Positions 35,140 through 46,384 are shown, numbered from the stretch's first letter. The stretch: 64,000 nucleotides of DNA from Macrotis lagotis (GCF_037893015.1 NC_133660.1:280141067-280205066), one strand, 5' to 3'. The notes: a model not told the origin generated them from the sequence alone. Program-made: numbers and translations.

Positions 35140-35310
35140 TGACGAGGCTTGAACCCGGGCCAAGGCCCACTTTCCCATGGGAAGGCAAAGAAACAATGGC
35201 AGTTTCTTCTGAATGAAACTCACCTTCGAGCCAAAGAGTAAACACAGAGTGTACAGGCTGATTCTTGGTGTGGAACTGGAGGAGGTAATTACATAAGAGT
35301 CCAGACCCGG
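35140..35310. promoter_or_regulatory. Candidate conserved enhancer (SOX, FOX and homeobox motifs)
   Basis: Repeat-free sequence holds a SOX consensus AACAATGG (35192-35199), a forkhead GTAAACA (35238-35244) and a palindromic homeobox site GTAATTAC (35285-35292), about 45 bp apart each. Conservation cannot be seen from one sequence; the call rests on motif density and lack of repeats. Confidence 0.35.
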
Positions 35311-36414
35311 GCAGCCTGGGTCCAAGGGGGGGAGCTGCCACTGGGGGGGCAGGGGCACCTGCCTTGGCTGGGCAGGGACTCCCTGGCCTCTTCCTGGGCA
35401 GTTTGGTTATAAGAGACCAGGAGAGCTCCAAAGAGCCATTGGATTTTCTGTGTGACCTTGGGCCATTCCTTTGCCCTATCTGTGCCTGGGCAACGTCTTC
35501 TCCAAAGCCCCATGAGGCTCTAGTGAGCACCTAGAATGCATGATTCTTAGTGATGGAACCCCGAAACCCCAGAAAATACCCTAATTCTTGATCTCCAGCA
35601 CCTGTGCCCCCCTTATATTTATTCTGCACATAAATGTGGTTGCACCAAAGAAATGGGGGCTCCTGGAGCCCACAGGGGGTTCTTCCTGGTTGTCCTTGCA
35701 GACCTGGAACCTTAGGCAAGAGATGGGTACACAACTGCTGGCTGAATTATCGATCAGAACCTCTTAGGAAGTCCCTCCCTTCTCTAGGACTGGGACACTC
35801 TGTGGAGCCACTGAGGCAAAAAGAGAAACAATCTCTGCCCTCCAGGACCTAGGACTCTACCAGGGGACATGGCATCTAAAGAGATCAGAGTATGGCCAAT
35901 AATTGGAGGGACCACCCAACAGCCCAGGAACTGAATGAAGCTGGGGGACAGGGAAGCTGCCTTTGGATTCCCCAATTTTCCCAGGCTCTCCATCCCTCGG
36001 AGATCAGGGTCAGGAATGTGGCTGGCACTTTACTCTCATGCCCACCTCCCTCAGCCCTGCCTCCCATCATAGTAGAAAGACATCAGTTGGGGGGGGGGGG
36101 TTCAACCATGTTGCTCCCCAGGCCCGAGTTGAGTCTGGACTGGGCTGGAACCCTCCCATGACATCTCCGTGGCCCTAGAACCGAGGGTAGGCCGCCACGT
36201 GGCACCCCACCACTGCCACGTGTTCCAGGGCCACTAAGCCAGCTTCCCCAGCCTCCTGACAGTTGCCCACTTGGAACACAGACTCTCCTGTCTCTTCCTT
36301 CCTTCTCAAGTCACCAGTTCCACCGTAGAGAGCCCCGAGCCCAAGCCTTGCCAGGTTGGCATTCTCCAAAGGTTAGGCCCACAGCTCTGCTCCCCCTCTC
36401 CTCTGGCTCCTTGT

Positions 36415-36715
36415 GTCCCAGAGCAAGTCCTATCACGAAGGTTTACTTCATCCTCCGGGGCAGCTGCCCAGAAACCGTGTGACTCTTATATAATGACATC
36501 CTCCGCGAGCCGGCCAAGGCCTCTGTTACCAGGTAAATAAGCCAGCCTTCCCCGACGGTGGGGAACAATTCTGCATTGTCAGGGGCATCGGCCCGGTGAT
36601 CTCAGAGGTCTCGCCGTGGCGAACGTCTCTGGATGTTCACATCCTGGAACAGGGAGCCCTGCTGGAAATTCTTCAGATCTGTTCAGTCAGTGTAATTGAA
36701 TACCGGAGGAGACGG
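36415..36715. promoter_or_regulatory. Candidate regulatory element with TATA and SOX-pair motifs
   Basis: CpG-retaining, repeat-free sequence. It contains TATATAA (36487-36493), a potential splice donor CCAG|GTAAAT (intron start 36533) about 40 bp downstream, and an inverted SOX pair ACAAT-5 bp-ATTGT (36565-36579). It could be an enhancer or a lineage-specific first exon. No coding frame supports an exon. Confidence 0.35.
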
Positions 36716-37604
36716 AGGTCAGAGCTGTTCTGGGATGGAGGGTCAGGTTCCGCCCTGCAGAGGCCAGGCCAGCAGCCTCCCCGGGCAAGGGGAGGGAAAA
36801 ACAGAGCCAGGACAAGACACTCAGCCACCGAGGGGTCTAGGAGAGCATAGATCAGACATGTCGGCCCAGCACTTTGGGCTTTTGGGCTGGTTGCACGCCA
36901 GGACCAGGGTCAGAAAGGCCCGCATGGGGTGTCCTTGTCCCACGGCCCGGCCACCTGCTCCTTGGCTGCATTCAATTGCTTGACACCTCTTTGCCTCTTT
37001 CTTCCTCTTCTGAGTGGAGAATTTCAGCCTTGGCTCTCTTGGTGACCCCCTGAAAGCCTGTTTACCACCAAGTTTAAAACGGGAGTATGTCCCTAGTGGG
37101 AGAACCCCAGGACACCTGAAATCACTACACCCCAGGAGGAAAAATTCCATTTGAAAAGAAGCAGGCCGAGGGCCACTCTAAAGGGGAAGGGAATGGGTTG
37201 GATGCCTGGGGAGGTGGGAGACGTCACTCACAGGAGCAGAGGCTGCTTGACCTGGGGGAGGGGGCCCTTGGGCCCAAGAGCTTTGGTAGCATGAGACCCA
37301 GCGCCAATCTGGCCAAGTCACAGGACATTGCCTTAATGGTACCCCCCTGCAAACCAAGGAGAACAACTCTAGCCAGGCCACCGAGGAAGGGAAGGGGAGA
37401 AATTTGAGCGTTGACTAACCAGAACGTCCCCTCCCCCCAACTTTGCAAAGATATCTTCTCTTAGGTTTGGTGAGGGGATGGACCCTGAGACTGGACATTA
37501 CCTAGTGAGGGGAAAGCTGAGGGAGGGGGGAGAAGAGTGTGAGAGCCAGGAAGTTGTCATGGCACCCCCTGGCCGGGGAAGGGCACAGTGACCACCACCA
37601 GGTC

Positions 37605-37815
37605 ATTTCTTGTGGTTTCTCATTTGTTTCAGATGCATCCAACTCTCTGTGACCCCATTTTGGGTTTTTGGGGGGAGTCCTTCTCTAGCTCAAGTTACAG
37701 ATGAAGAAACCGAAACAGATAGGGTGAGGTGTGAGGTGACTTGCCCAGGATCACCCAGCTAGGAAGTGTTTGATTCCAGATTTGACCTCAAATCCTCCAA
37801 GACTCCTGACCCTGG
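37605..37815 (-). mobile_element. MAR1-type SINE, antisense
   Basis: The reversed 3' end (CAACTCTCTGTGACCCCATT, TTGGGTTTTTGGGGGGAG), CAGATGAAGAAACCGAAACAG and the antisense head with GATTTGACCTCAAATCC are present. Confidence 0.85.
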
Positions 37816-40800
37816 TAATTTTTCATTTTGATTCATTATTCTTGCTAACTAGATATTAAGCACAATTGCTTCTAGTTTTCTAGAAAGCTCCAAAGGACTG
37901 TAGCCCCCTCAGTTCTTTGTGCCCTGGGAAAGAGTCCCGAGGGCCCCACCCTAGGGGCCACTGACTCATGGCCAGACCAGGAAGAATTGGGGCTTCTCCC
38001 GAGCTGTTCTGCCTCCTTGGTGAGCAGGGACTCTAAGCTTCACAGTGACTTCAGGAATGTTAGGGGTGTCTTGGAGAGACCTGGGGGGTGGGGGCAAGCA
38101 GAGAGCCACAATGAAGCCCTGATTAGCTCCAGGAACAGCAGCTTCGGGGGTAGTGAAAACTCTCTTGCTAAAACCTCTGAACTCTAAAACATCATCTTGA
38201 GGTCTCTCTATTGCTTGGAAAAGGATAGAAAACGAAGTGATTTGAGGACCTTGGAGCCCTTGTTCTGGATTGGTTCCCTCAGTCCGGTCTTGGGGATGAA
38301 GAACCGGAGAGCTTGCATTGGGTGGTCTTTTCCACTTCACTTCCCTTCTCTTCAACAATCGTTCACTGGACCAATAAGTAAGTGACCTCAGAACTCTGGA
38401 AGCCCATCTTGGTCGGGCGGCCCACCCTCTCTGTGCTCCAGGAGGCTCTAAGGCTGCGGGGCATTGACCAAGGGAGCATCTTCCAAGGGTCTGGTCCGAG
38501 TCCCTGGTCCAAGTCCATGTAGACCCCGAGACAGAAGAGGAAGGTGCCCAGTCTTCCAGGACATCCAGAAGGCCTTTCTTAGCAGTGATGTCCATGGGGA
38601 GGATGGCAGGGCCCCGGGTCATGGGAGCCAGGCCTTTCCTTCCACTTTTGTTTGATTCTCTGTGGTGAAAATACCTGAGGAGACAGAGGCCAGGGTCAGC
38701 TGGCTGGAGGTCCCCAAGGCAGGACACTGTGACCCGGGGCCGGCAGCCAGGAGACCTTGGGGGCCCCCAGAGGCGCCACCCTGCCCTTCCCCAGCAGGCG
38801 AACCTGGCAAAATGCCCGTTTGTCTTAGGACACCAGGTGTATTTGTACCCGAGTCAAACTGGCATCTAATGTTTGCGTTCGTGGGCTTTGATGCTGCTAT
38901 CTCAACGAAGCATGAATCATCTCAGAGAGTCGTGGAAGAGGGCTGGGAAGGCGGATGGGAAATTACAGATTTATGAATGGGGGAGACAGGGAGGGGAGCT
39001 CCCCACCCAGCAGCTCATTTCAGTCATTCAAGAGCCACAAAAGAAAGCAAACACGGGGGAGCGGAGGATGGGGTCAGGTAACCCTGGGCAACCGGGGGCC
39101 TCCGAACCAAAACAAAAACATGGGTGGCTGAGCACCCTCCGGAGCGACTTGTAAGAGTACTTGAAAGTCAGACTTCATGGCTGCCCCTGGGAAGGAGGAA
39201 GCAGAGGCCTCTGGGGCCCCTGCCCCCTCCCAGGCTTCCACCGGCTATGGTCATGGCCCACTGTGGCCCAACCTGGGCCTCAGCCACCAGTGAGGACAGC
39301 CCCCTCCAAATGATGACTCTGGACCTGTATGACATCCTTCCCCTCAAATGGCAGCCAGAGGCGAGCTCCAAATTGGGCCTGGTCCTTGACCCCCATCAGT
39401 TGGCTCCTGCCTCCCATGAAGATCTGCCCCACTTTCCTGACTGGGGAGCGATTGATGGCCAGAGCTGGCCCTGCAGGGACCTGGTCATGGACCCTGACAG
39501 ATTTCCATACAAATTAAACCACCATTCCAGCCTAGTTAATGTACCACTCCGGCCGGGCCCCCTCTCCCCCCAGCCCCAGATTCCTGGACACGTTCTTACA
39601 AACGTCCAACCGGGCCCCAGCCCCCACCTCTGCTCAGCCACACGCTGCCCGCCATGGATTTCCCACGGGAAAAAAGGGGAGATCGGCAGCTCCATAGCGG
39701 CAAGGCAGGAAGGCTGGGCAGGGGCCTCCTGAGATAGCCCAGGATAGGGAGTCCTGAGACCAGCCAGCCATGGCGCCCCCATGGATAGGCCGGCTCATCC
39801 CCATCCGCCCAGGACACTGACCACTCTCGTGAGAACTCCCCCTTAATTGCTGGGATTACAGCTCACTCTGGGCCCTTATGGGGGTCTCCACCAAAGGAAG
39901 TGCCAGCAGCTTGGATGCCTCCACACCGAAGGGGGATTGATCACGCCCAGGCCTAGAGCCAGGTGCGTGGGATATCAAAACGAGGCAATGTCTGGAAAGG
40001 TTGATGTTCCGCCAAACTGAATATTTTGGAGTTTATCCTTGAGACACTAGGGAGTCACTAGGAGTTCTTGAGCAGTCACCCCTCGAAGGGCTGCCTGGAG
40101 ATTGGTGTGAGATTATATAATAATAAAAAGCAAAGTTGTTGCTATTTCCTTTTGTCAATCCAAAAATCAGAAACTCTTTGGGGGGGCACATAATGTTGGG
40201 ATTACTTGGGTGGATCTTGGACTCTAAAGGGTGGCAAAGGAGGTGGGCAGCCTGGGAGGTCGGCCTCCCTGCCCTGATCCTCCTCACTCTTAATGGCTCA
40301 CTCTAGAGTCATTAACCTGCCAGGTTGGAGGATTTGGTTGGAGTGGGCATTGTCCATCAGTGGGGTATTTCAGAAGGCAACATGGTCTCTGAGAGGCCTC
40401 TGCCAACATCTCTGGTGAATCTGGAGCTTTGGGAAGCAGGAAACCCCTGGAGGCTGTGTCAGCCTGAAGCACTAAACCATACTGCCATTCACAGACCATA
40501 GTGACATGTGCCTGGCCACAGGGAACTTCTACTTACGGTGATCTCATTGGTTCAGGAAACTTCTAGACCAGAGTTTGGTTAGTCCTTATGTTTGACGATT
40601 TAAAATTCTAGGAAGTAAATTCTCTGCAAGGGCCCAGGAGAAGGAACTCCAGGCTTGTCTCTCTTTCAGTCAAGGGCTTCCAAAAGCCAACCTCTTAGAT
40701 TAGCCAAGGAGTGACCTCCCTTGAGATTGGGCAGGTGAGACTGGAGAGAATTGCTATGTTCATTGATCATTCATTCCTTTGTTTCCCCACAAGCACCACT

Positions 40801-41000
40801 GGAAAATAAGCCTACCGTTTTTTTCTATTTTCTTTTTGTACTGGATGGTCTCAAGGGAAGAGTGGGGTACCGATTGAGCCCAGGAAAAAGCCCTCCCCAA
40901 GGGATCATAGACTGGACTCCCCTTTATTCAGCCATGATACCCACTTCCCAAAAGTTCAAGTTTGTCAGTGAGGTAGCTTTTCAGACCTTTTTGGTTACTT
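37816..41000. other. GC-rich sequence with no assigned element
   Basis: It holds a 253-residue antisense open frame (37966-38727) and a 202-residue + frame (39124-39732). Both are rich in Pro, Gly, Ser, Arg and Trp, lack recognisable domains, and overlap other open frames. I do not call them genes. Confidence 0.4.
38820..38985. promoter_or_regulatory. Candidate conserved non-coding element
   Basis: Balanced, low-repeat sequence retains several CpGs (GTACCCGAGTC, TTTGCGTTCGTGG, CAACGAAGC) inside GC-rich surroundings. Composition differs from the neighbours. The function is unknown and the call is weak. Confidence 0.25.
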
Positions 41001-41152
41001 TTTTTTGTTTGTTTTTTTTATAAGGTAATGGGTTAAGTGACTTGCCCAAGGCCACACATCTAGGTAATTATTAAGTGTCTGGGGTCAGATTTGAACTCAG
41101 GTCCTCCTGACTCCAGGGTCAGTGCTCTATTCACTGTGCCACCTAGCTGCCT
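41001..41152 (-). mobile_element. WSINE1-type SINE, antisense
   Basis: T-rich start, ATAAGGTAATGGGTTAAGTG, and inverted head GCCACCTAGCTGCC. Flanks GACCTTTTTGGTTACTTTT and GACCTTGGCTACTTTTT form an imperfect TSD. Confidence 0.9.
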
Positions 41153-41329
41153 CCTGACCTTGGCTACTTTTTACAAAGCCTTCCCTTGTCCATGTTCTTG
41201 GGTCTGGGTTCCTTCAAAAGTCAAACAGTCTCTGAGAGCGTCAAAGCTTTGACCTCTGCCTTTGAGGGGTGCAATGCCCACCTCTGCAGACCCAGGTTAC
41301 TTGAGAATGCTGCTACGGGAATGATGAAG

Positions 41330-41470
41330 GGGCTCGGAATCAGAGGACCCAGATTCCAGTCCCAACTTGCCACTTGAGCAAGTCCCACTGGACCTCTGTT
41401 TACTAATTTATGAAACGAGTCAGACCAGGTGGCCCCTGAGGTTCCTCTATCAAAGGTTGAAATCCAGGAA
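41330..41470 (+). mobile_element. MIR, sense
   Basis: 'GGAATCAGAGGACCCAGATT', TTGAGCAAGTCCCACTGG, TTATGAAACGAGTCAGACC and GTGGCCCCTGAGGTTCC follow MIR. Confidence 0.75.
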
Positions 41471-41499
41471 TCTCCATGAAATGCTGGTAGAGTCTGAGG

Positions 41500-41920
41500 A
41501 ATGTAGGGTGACCCTGACCAGAGACTGAACTGAATAGGGTTCCCTCAGCCACCATTAAGCCTCCTCACCCAAGGGGAGGTCAGCAACTAGCTTCAGTTAA
41601 TCAGGGTTGAGCTAAGGTCCTCATCCTTTACTAGTACGCCTGCTCAGGGAGGTTCAGGCTAATACTGTTTCCTCCCCTGAGCTCATTAGTATAATGACCA
41701 GGATGGGGAAAACATATTATTAGAGAATGGTATTGATTAGATTGTAACCCTGACAGATGATTGGCATAAAAGGGAGGAACTGTATATAAGAGTCATTGGC
41801 ATAATTTGGGGCCTTTCTTGCCAGGAGAGATGGTCCTCCTCGGTAGAGAAGTATATTAACAAAAGATAGTCTAACCACTCTGGGGTAAGTATCTATAATT
41901 ACGAGCCATTTATAACACAG
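41500..41920 (+). mobile_element. Candidate solo LTR of an endogenous retrovirus
   Basis: Non-SINE, non-LINE sequence opens near TGTAGGGTGACCC and closes near CCATTTATAACA. A TATA-like element AACTGTATATAAGAG lies at about 41777-41791, followed by TATATTAACAAAAGATAGTC. The U3/TATA layout suggests an LTR, but no matching TSD was found and the boundaries are uncertain. Confidence 0.4.
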
Positions 41921-42009
41921 AGGCACCAGAGGGCTCACATGCGGGTAGCTGTTCAGAACTGTTGAAAAAACTTATTTGCTAGAAAAACAAGAAAAGGTTC
42001 CATTTAAAG

Positions 42010-42190
42010 AGCACGGGTAGTGTGGGGCAGTAGATAGAGTAGCCAGTCAAGTAACCCTGAATGCCAGTTTTACCTCTGGCAATCACCCAACTGTGTGACC
42101 ATGGGCAAATCCCACCCTCTCTGTTCCCTAGCTTCCTTAGGGAAAATGAAGGCCATGAAACCTGTTTGAGCTGCCTCTGAGGGCGGTTGT
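42010..42190 (+). mobile_element. tRNA-derived SINE, diverged, sense
   Basis: 'TGGGGCAGTAGATAGAGTAG', CAACTGTGTGACCATGGGCA and CTAGCTTCCTTAGGGAAAATG. Confidence 0.65.
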
Positions 42191-42264
42191 GGAGAGAATA
42201 TCTGATAAGAACTCAGAGAGATGCCAGTTGTTATCTGGGCTGTCAGGAGGCCCAGGTGGAGCTC

Positions 42265-42400
42265 AGAATTCAGGGAGCCCTGGGGTCAGGTCCTGGGTTC
42301 AAGTGAGTCCTTTTATAAAGAGTGGGTGTGTGACTCAGTGCAAGTCACTGAATCTTTCAGAGCCCCAGGCAAAAATAGATAACCCACTAGGAACTGATTG
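42265..42400 (+). mobile_element. MIR-like, sense
   Basis: 'CTGGGGTCAGGTCCTGGGTT', TGTGACTCAGTGCAAGTCAC and AATCTTTCAGAGCCCC. Confidence 0.55.
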
Positions 42401-43039
42401 AATAATAACCATCATAATAGCCAGTTTCTGTAGTGCCTTAAGGTTCCTTCTTCTGGATATCTCCTTTGCTCTTGTAACCACTCTGTGAGGCAGGAGCTGC
42501 TGTTTTTAATAGTATTTTTTTCTAATTACTTGTTAAGAGAATTTTCACATTCATTTTTTTTTAAATTTTGGTTCCAGATTATCTCCCTCCCTCCCCTCCT
42601 TAAGATAATTAGCAATTTAAGAGAGTCTATATGTGCAATCACATGAACATATTTCCATATAAGTCATTTTGTGAAAGGGGAAAAAAAAAACAAAAGAAAA
42701 GAACTATAAAAAAGCATAAAGAAAGTGAAAATTGCCTGCTTTGATCTGCATTCAGACAACATGTCCGAGGATAGACAGCATTTTTCATCATGGATCCTTT
42801 GGAATTGTCTTGGATCTTTGTGCTGCTGAGAAAGTGAAGTCATTCACCTCATTTTGCATCAGTTCATGTAAATCTTTCCAGGTTTTTCTGAAATCCACCT
42901 GCTCATCCTTTCTTATTGAACAATAGTATTTGATTAAACTCATATACCACAACTTGTTCAGCCATTTCCCAATTGATGGGCATCCCCCTTGATTTCAGAT
43001 ACTTTGCCACCACAAAATGAGCTGCTCTGAATTTTTTGT

Positions 43040-43135
43040 ACAAATAGGTGATGCAGCCCTGGAGTCAGGAGGACCTGAGTTCAAATCAAACCTCAGAAAC
43101 TTGATACTTAGTAGCTGTGTGACTTTGCCCACACA
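43040..43135 (+). mobile_element. SINE fragment inside the antisense L1
   Basis: 'GGTGATGCAGCCCTGGAGTC', AGGAGGACCTGAGTTCAAAT and TAGCTGTGTGACTTTGCCC are the WSINE1/MAR1 head and middle; the 3' end is missing. Confidence 0.75.
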
Positions 43136-43435
43136 AAAAGGAAGCAAATCAGTCCTCTTCCTTTGTCTTTGATCTCTTTGGGGTACAAAACTAGAAATGG
43201 TGCCAGAACATGGGGAATGCACAGTTTTATGGCTTTTTCAACACAGTTCCAAACTGCTCTCCAGAATGGTTGGATCAGTTTACAGCTCCATCAACAATGC
43301 ATTAGTGTTCCAATTTTCCCACCTCCTCTTCTCCATCTATCATTTTTTGTCATATTAATCAATCTAAAAGGCATAAGTTAGTAGCTCAGAGTTGTTTTAA
43401 TTTGCATTTTTTGAATCATTAGTGATTTAGAAACC

Positions 43436-43835
43436 TCAGAAGACTTCCATGAACTGATGCATAGTAAAGTGAACAGCACCAGGAGAACTTACTTGTACAC
43501 AACTACGGCAATTTTGTTCAATGAAGAAAGACCTAACTATTCTCAGCAATACAAAAATTGAAGACGATCCCAAGAGACGAAGGGTGGGGCCTACTGCCTC
43601 AGGTGAAAGAATGAATATTGATTGGCCAGGCTCATTTTCTTTCTTTCATTTGAATTTCTTATACAAAATGACTAGTACTGAAATGTCTTAGCTAATTGCA
43701 CATGTATAACCTATATCTGATTGCTTATCCCATGGAGAGGGGAAAGAAGAGAAAGAGGGAAGGATAGAATTTAGAACTCAAAACTAATAAAAATGTTTCA
43801 AAATTGGGGTGGGGAAAATAAATACTTTTTTAAAA
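43436..43835 (+). mobile_element. L1 3' end, sense, nested in the antisense L1
   Basis: 'CTTCCATGAACTGATGCATA', AGTGAACAGCACCAGGAGAA, TTCTCAGCAATAC and the 3' UTR (ACAAAATGACTAGTACTGAA, CACATGTATAACCTATATCTG) are of the same type as 25335. Flanks TAGTGATTTAGAAA and TAGTAATTGAGAAC are a probable diverged TSD. Confidence 0.85.
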
Positions 43836-44429
43836 ATAGTAATTGAGAACATTTTTCATATGAGTCTAGATAACTTTGATTTCTTCATCTGAAGACTGCC
43901 TATTCATATCCTTTTACTATTTATCATTTGGCAAATAAACCATATTGACTCAGTTCTCTCTATATGGGAAAAAATGAGACCTTTATCAGAGATACCTGCA
44001 CAATTCCCCAACCATCCCACCTCCAGTTTTCTGTTTGCCTTGTCATTTTGGCTACATTTGTTTTGTTAGTGCATTTTTTTAAAATTCATATAATCAAAAT
44101 TCTCTTATATCTTATATATAAAGTTTTCTATCTGGTGTTTGGCTCTAAACGCTTCCCTTCTTCACAGACCTGACAGAGAAGCTATTCCTTGCTCTCCTAA
44201 CTTGCTTCTGTGTCAGGTGGGGTTGGTTATTATCTCCATTTTCAGATGAAGAAATTGAGGTTCAGGAAGTTGTGTGGATCACACAGTTAGGAAGTGTTTG
44301 AGACTGAATTTGAACTCAAGTCTTCCACACTCCAAGCCCAGTTCTCTCTCATTTGTAACCCTTGTTGGAAGAGACTGTTTTCTCACTTGTAGTTCCCTAT
44401 ATCAATAAGCTCAGAAAGCCAGATCAAAA

Positions 44430-44580
44430 ATAATGCATTAAATACAAAAATACATTAAATACAAAAATACATAAAAATACATTAAAAAATACAAATATAT
44501 AAAGATATAATGCATATATCACATGCATATACATGGTAAATACACATAGACATATTTCCACATATATGTAATATATGCAA
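44430..44580. repeat. AT-rich low-complexity sequence
   Basis: Repeats of AAATACAAAAATACATT and ATATATAATGCATATA-like units without a strict period. Confidence 0.7.
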
Positions 44581-44840
44581 ACATATTTGGGGATATTTTA
44601 AAGTTTGCAAAGTATTTTACAGAGATTATCTCATTTGATCTTCACCCTCATTGTCTTCCACTGTCCCTTTCCAGAAACCTTAGGGTGGTTCTAGTCCTCT
44701 CTCCAGTTTTCAGATAAGAGAAATTGGTTCAGAGGAAAAGTGACAAAAGCAAAGTCATATGGGGAAGAGAGGAAGGGGAGTAAGCAAGGGGGGGGGCAAG
44801 ATCGGAACCCAGCTCTTCTGAGTTCCATGTCAGTGCTATG
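44580..44840 (-). mobile_element. MIR, antisense
   Basis: 'AGTTTGCAAAGTATTTTACA', GAGATTATCTCATTTGATC and CAGTTTTCAGATAAGAGAAA. Confidence 0.75.
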
Positions 44841-45754
44841 GTGTTCTCCCTCCAAACAGAACACAATAACTGTCTCATGGCTAGAGAGAAGAGGGGACCA
44901 ACATCACCCCAACCCAACTCCCTATTCTTCTCTACAGGAAGCCAGAGTTCATCTTTTTTTCCAAATGCATACCAGCTGAAACTAAGATAAACTGCCTTGA
45001 TTGCCAGACCTGGTAGGAAGCACCCCAATTCCCATCCCCCCCAGGTCACCCCTGTCCTCCCCTCTTTGAAGAGGGGCTCCCAGGTTGACTGAAATATCAA
45101 GGGAAAGGCCTAGGAAGAGACAGCCCTCCATGTTGAATTCTTCCATTATCCTGGAATCACAGGAAGGAGCCAACCCAGTACTTGGCACCCCATAACTACA
45201 TGACAAATATTTGTTGAAGAATTAATGAATCATGGATATGACTCCTTAGAATGGATAAGAATCCTTAGAAACCATGGTAGTGTCTGTAGGAGAAGAAGAT
45301 GAGACCTGTAGATGCCTTTAGACATCTAGACAGGCCTAGAACAAGTATGGTCTGGCAAGAAGATGATTTCCCAGATTTGCATGAGCTTGTGAGCTTGTCA
45401 GCACAGAAGGGCGAGACCAAGGAGTGGCCCTTATCAGTGCCCTTCAGAAATCGGAAGCACTCCCTGAACATTTTTTCTCTGTTGACCAAGCTCTTTCTGG
45501 CTCTACCATCCTTCCCCAGATGCTTGCAAACCTCTGAAACTTGAGTCTAGTGGTTAACGTAAAGGATTTCAAAAGAAATCCACAGCCAATATTGGGTGAG
45601 GATAGAAGTCTGCTCATCCCCATCCTGTTCCTGGGGCCTATATGGAATCTATGCCTCAGATGGTCAAAGTCTTCCCATTGGGGGTGATTAAGACCTCTTA
45701 GACATTCCCTCCAAGGAGAAACTTGGCCTGAATTATGGTTGGGTCTGTGCCCAC
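44841..45754. other. Unassigned sequence
   Basis: 45180-45235 resembles an L2-type tail (CATGACAAATATTTGTTGAA). The frame at 45299-45544 (81 residues) has a varied composition, but no splice context or known motif. Confidence 0.4.
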
Positions 45755-46165
45755 TCATTAGAGGAAGGATGTTGATAAACTGGACAAGGTTAGATGGCGC
45801 CAGGCTTTAAGATTTTGATGGAATATTGGCTCAACCCGGAGGAGAAAAAAAGGCTCATGGGAAACCCAAGGGTCATCATATGGAGGATGGATTGGTCCCA
45901 GGAAGCAGAACCAGATATAATGGAACCCTCCCAATCTCACCATCTCAACCCCAGTCTCACACAGGGGCAGGGCATTGGGCTCCACCAATCAAGGGATTTA
46001 GGGACTGAGTTTTAGGACTGGGATTGCAGTAGGAAGATACAGATTTAGGTTAGATGACAGGAAAAGGGGCTGAAGAGATTTGAGTTCTCCCTTCTCAGAG
46101 ATCTTCAAGCCCTTTCTGGACATCACTTGGCAGGGATGCTAATAAGAACGCTGCAGGAGTTAACA
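45755..46165 (+). mobile_element. CR1/L3-type LINE 3' end, sense
   Basis: CR1/L3 landmarks: AGGAAGGATGTTGATAAACTGG, TACAGATTTAGGTTAGATGA, CAGGAAAAGG and CAGAGATCTTCAAGCCC with ACATCACTTGGCAGGGATGC. It is diverged. Confidence 0.6.
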
Positions 46166-46384
46166 GAAGGACCAGTGTCCCAAGGGGCTTTGGCTCTGGG
46201 ATTCTTCCTGATGCTTCCATAGCTAGGTCACCAATGCTTAATTCTTCCACCCCCCACAAAATCAAGGGAAACATCTCCAGATTCAGGACCTGAGAAAAAG
46301 TTTTAAAAGAGGGTCCCCCCCCCAATTTGACTACTTCAGAGATGTTCTGGCTAGCAAGAGGAAGACCAAGAGAGCAATTATTCA

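Larger units (their letters stand above)
42503..44208 (-). mobile_element. L1 3' part, antisense, interrupted twice
   Basis: Reverse L1: the 3' tail lies at the left (ATTTTGGTTCCAGATTATCT, CCCTCCCTCCCC), then AACTTGTTCAGCCATTTCCC, AATTGATGGGCATCC and CTGCTCTCCAGAATGGTTGG. It ends with the ORF2 region TTTGGCAAATAAACC...TTTATCAGAGATACCTG. A SINE sits at 43040-43135 and an opposite-strand L1 at 43436-43835. Possible diverged TSDs are TGTGAGGCAGGAGCTG and TGTGTCAGGTGGGGTTG. Confidence 0.85.
42405..44345 (-). mobile_element. MIR, antisense, split by an L1
   Basis: The first part (AGTGCCTTAAGGTTCC, ACCACTCTGTGAGGCAGGAG) ends at about 42502. It resumes at about 44225 (TTATTATCTCCATTTTCAGA, AAGAAATTGAGG, TTTGAACTCAAGTCTTCC). 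The order is uninterrupted once the L1 is removed. Confidence 0.75.

Noticed and set aside
37966..38727. 253-residue antisense open frame as a gene
   Set aside because: The composition is that of translated GC-rich non-coding DNA. No domain, splice context or homologue is recognised, and overlapping frames are also open.
45299..45544. 81-residue + frame with varied composition, considered as an exon
   Set aside because: No clear acceptor or donor pair and no known motif; it lies beside CR1/L3 remnants. It stays unassigned.
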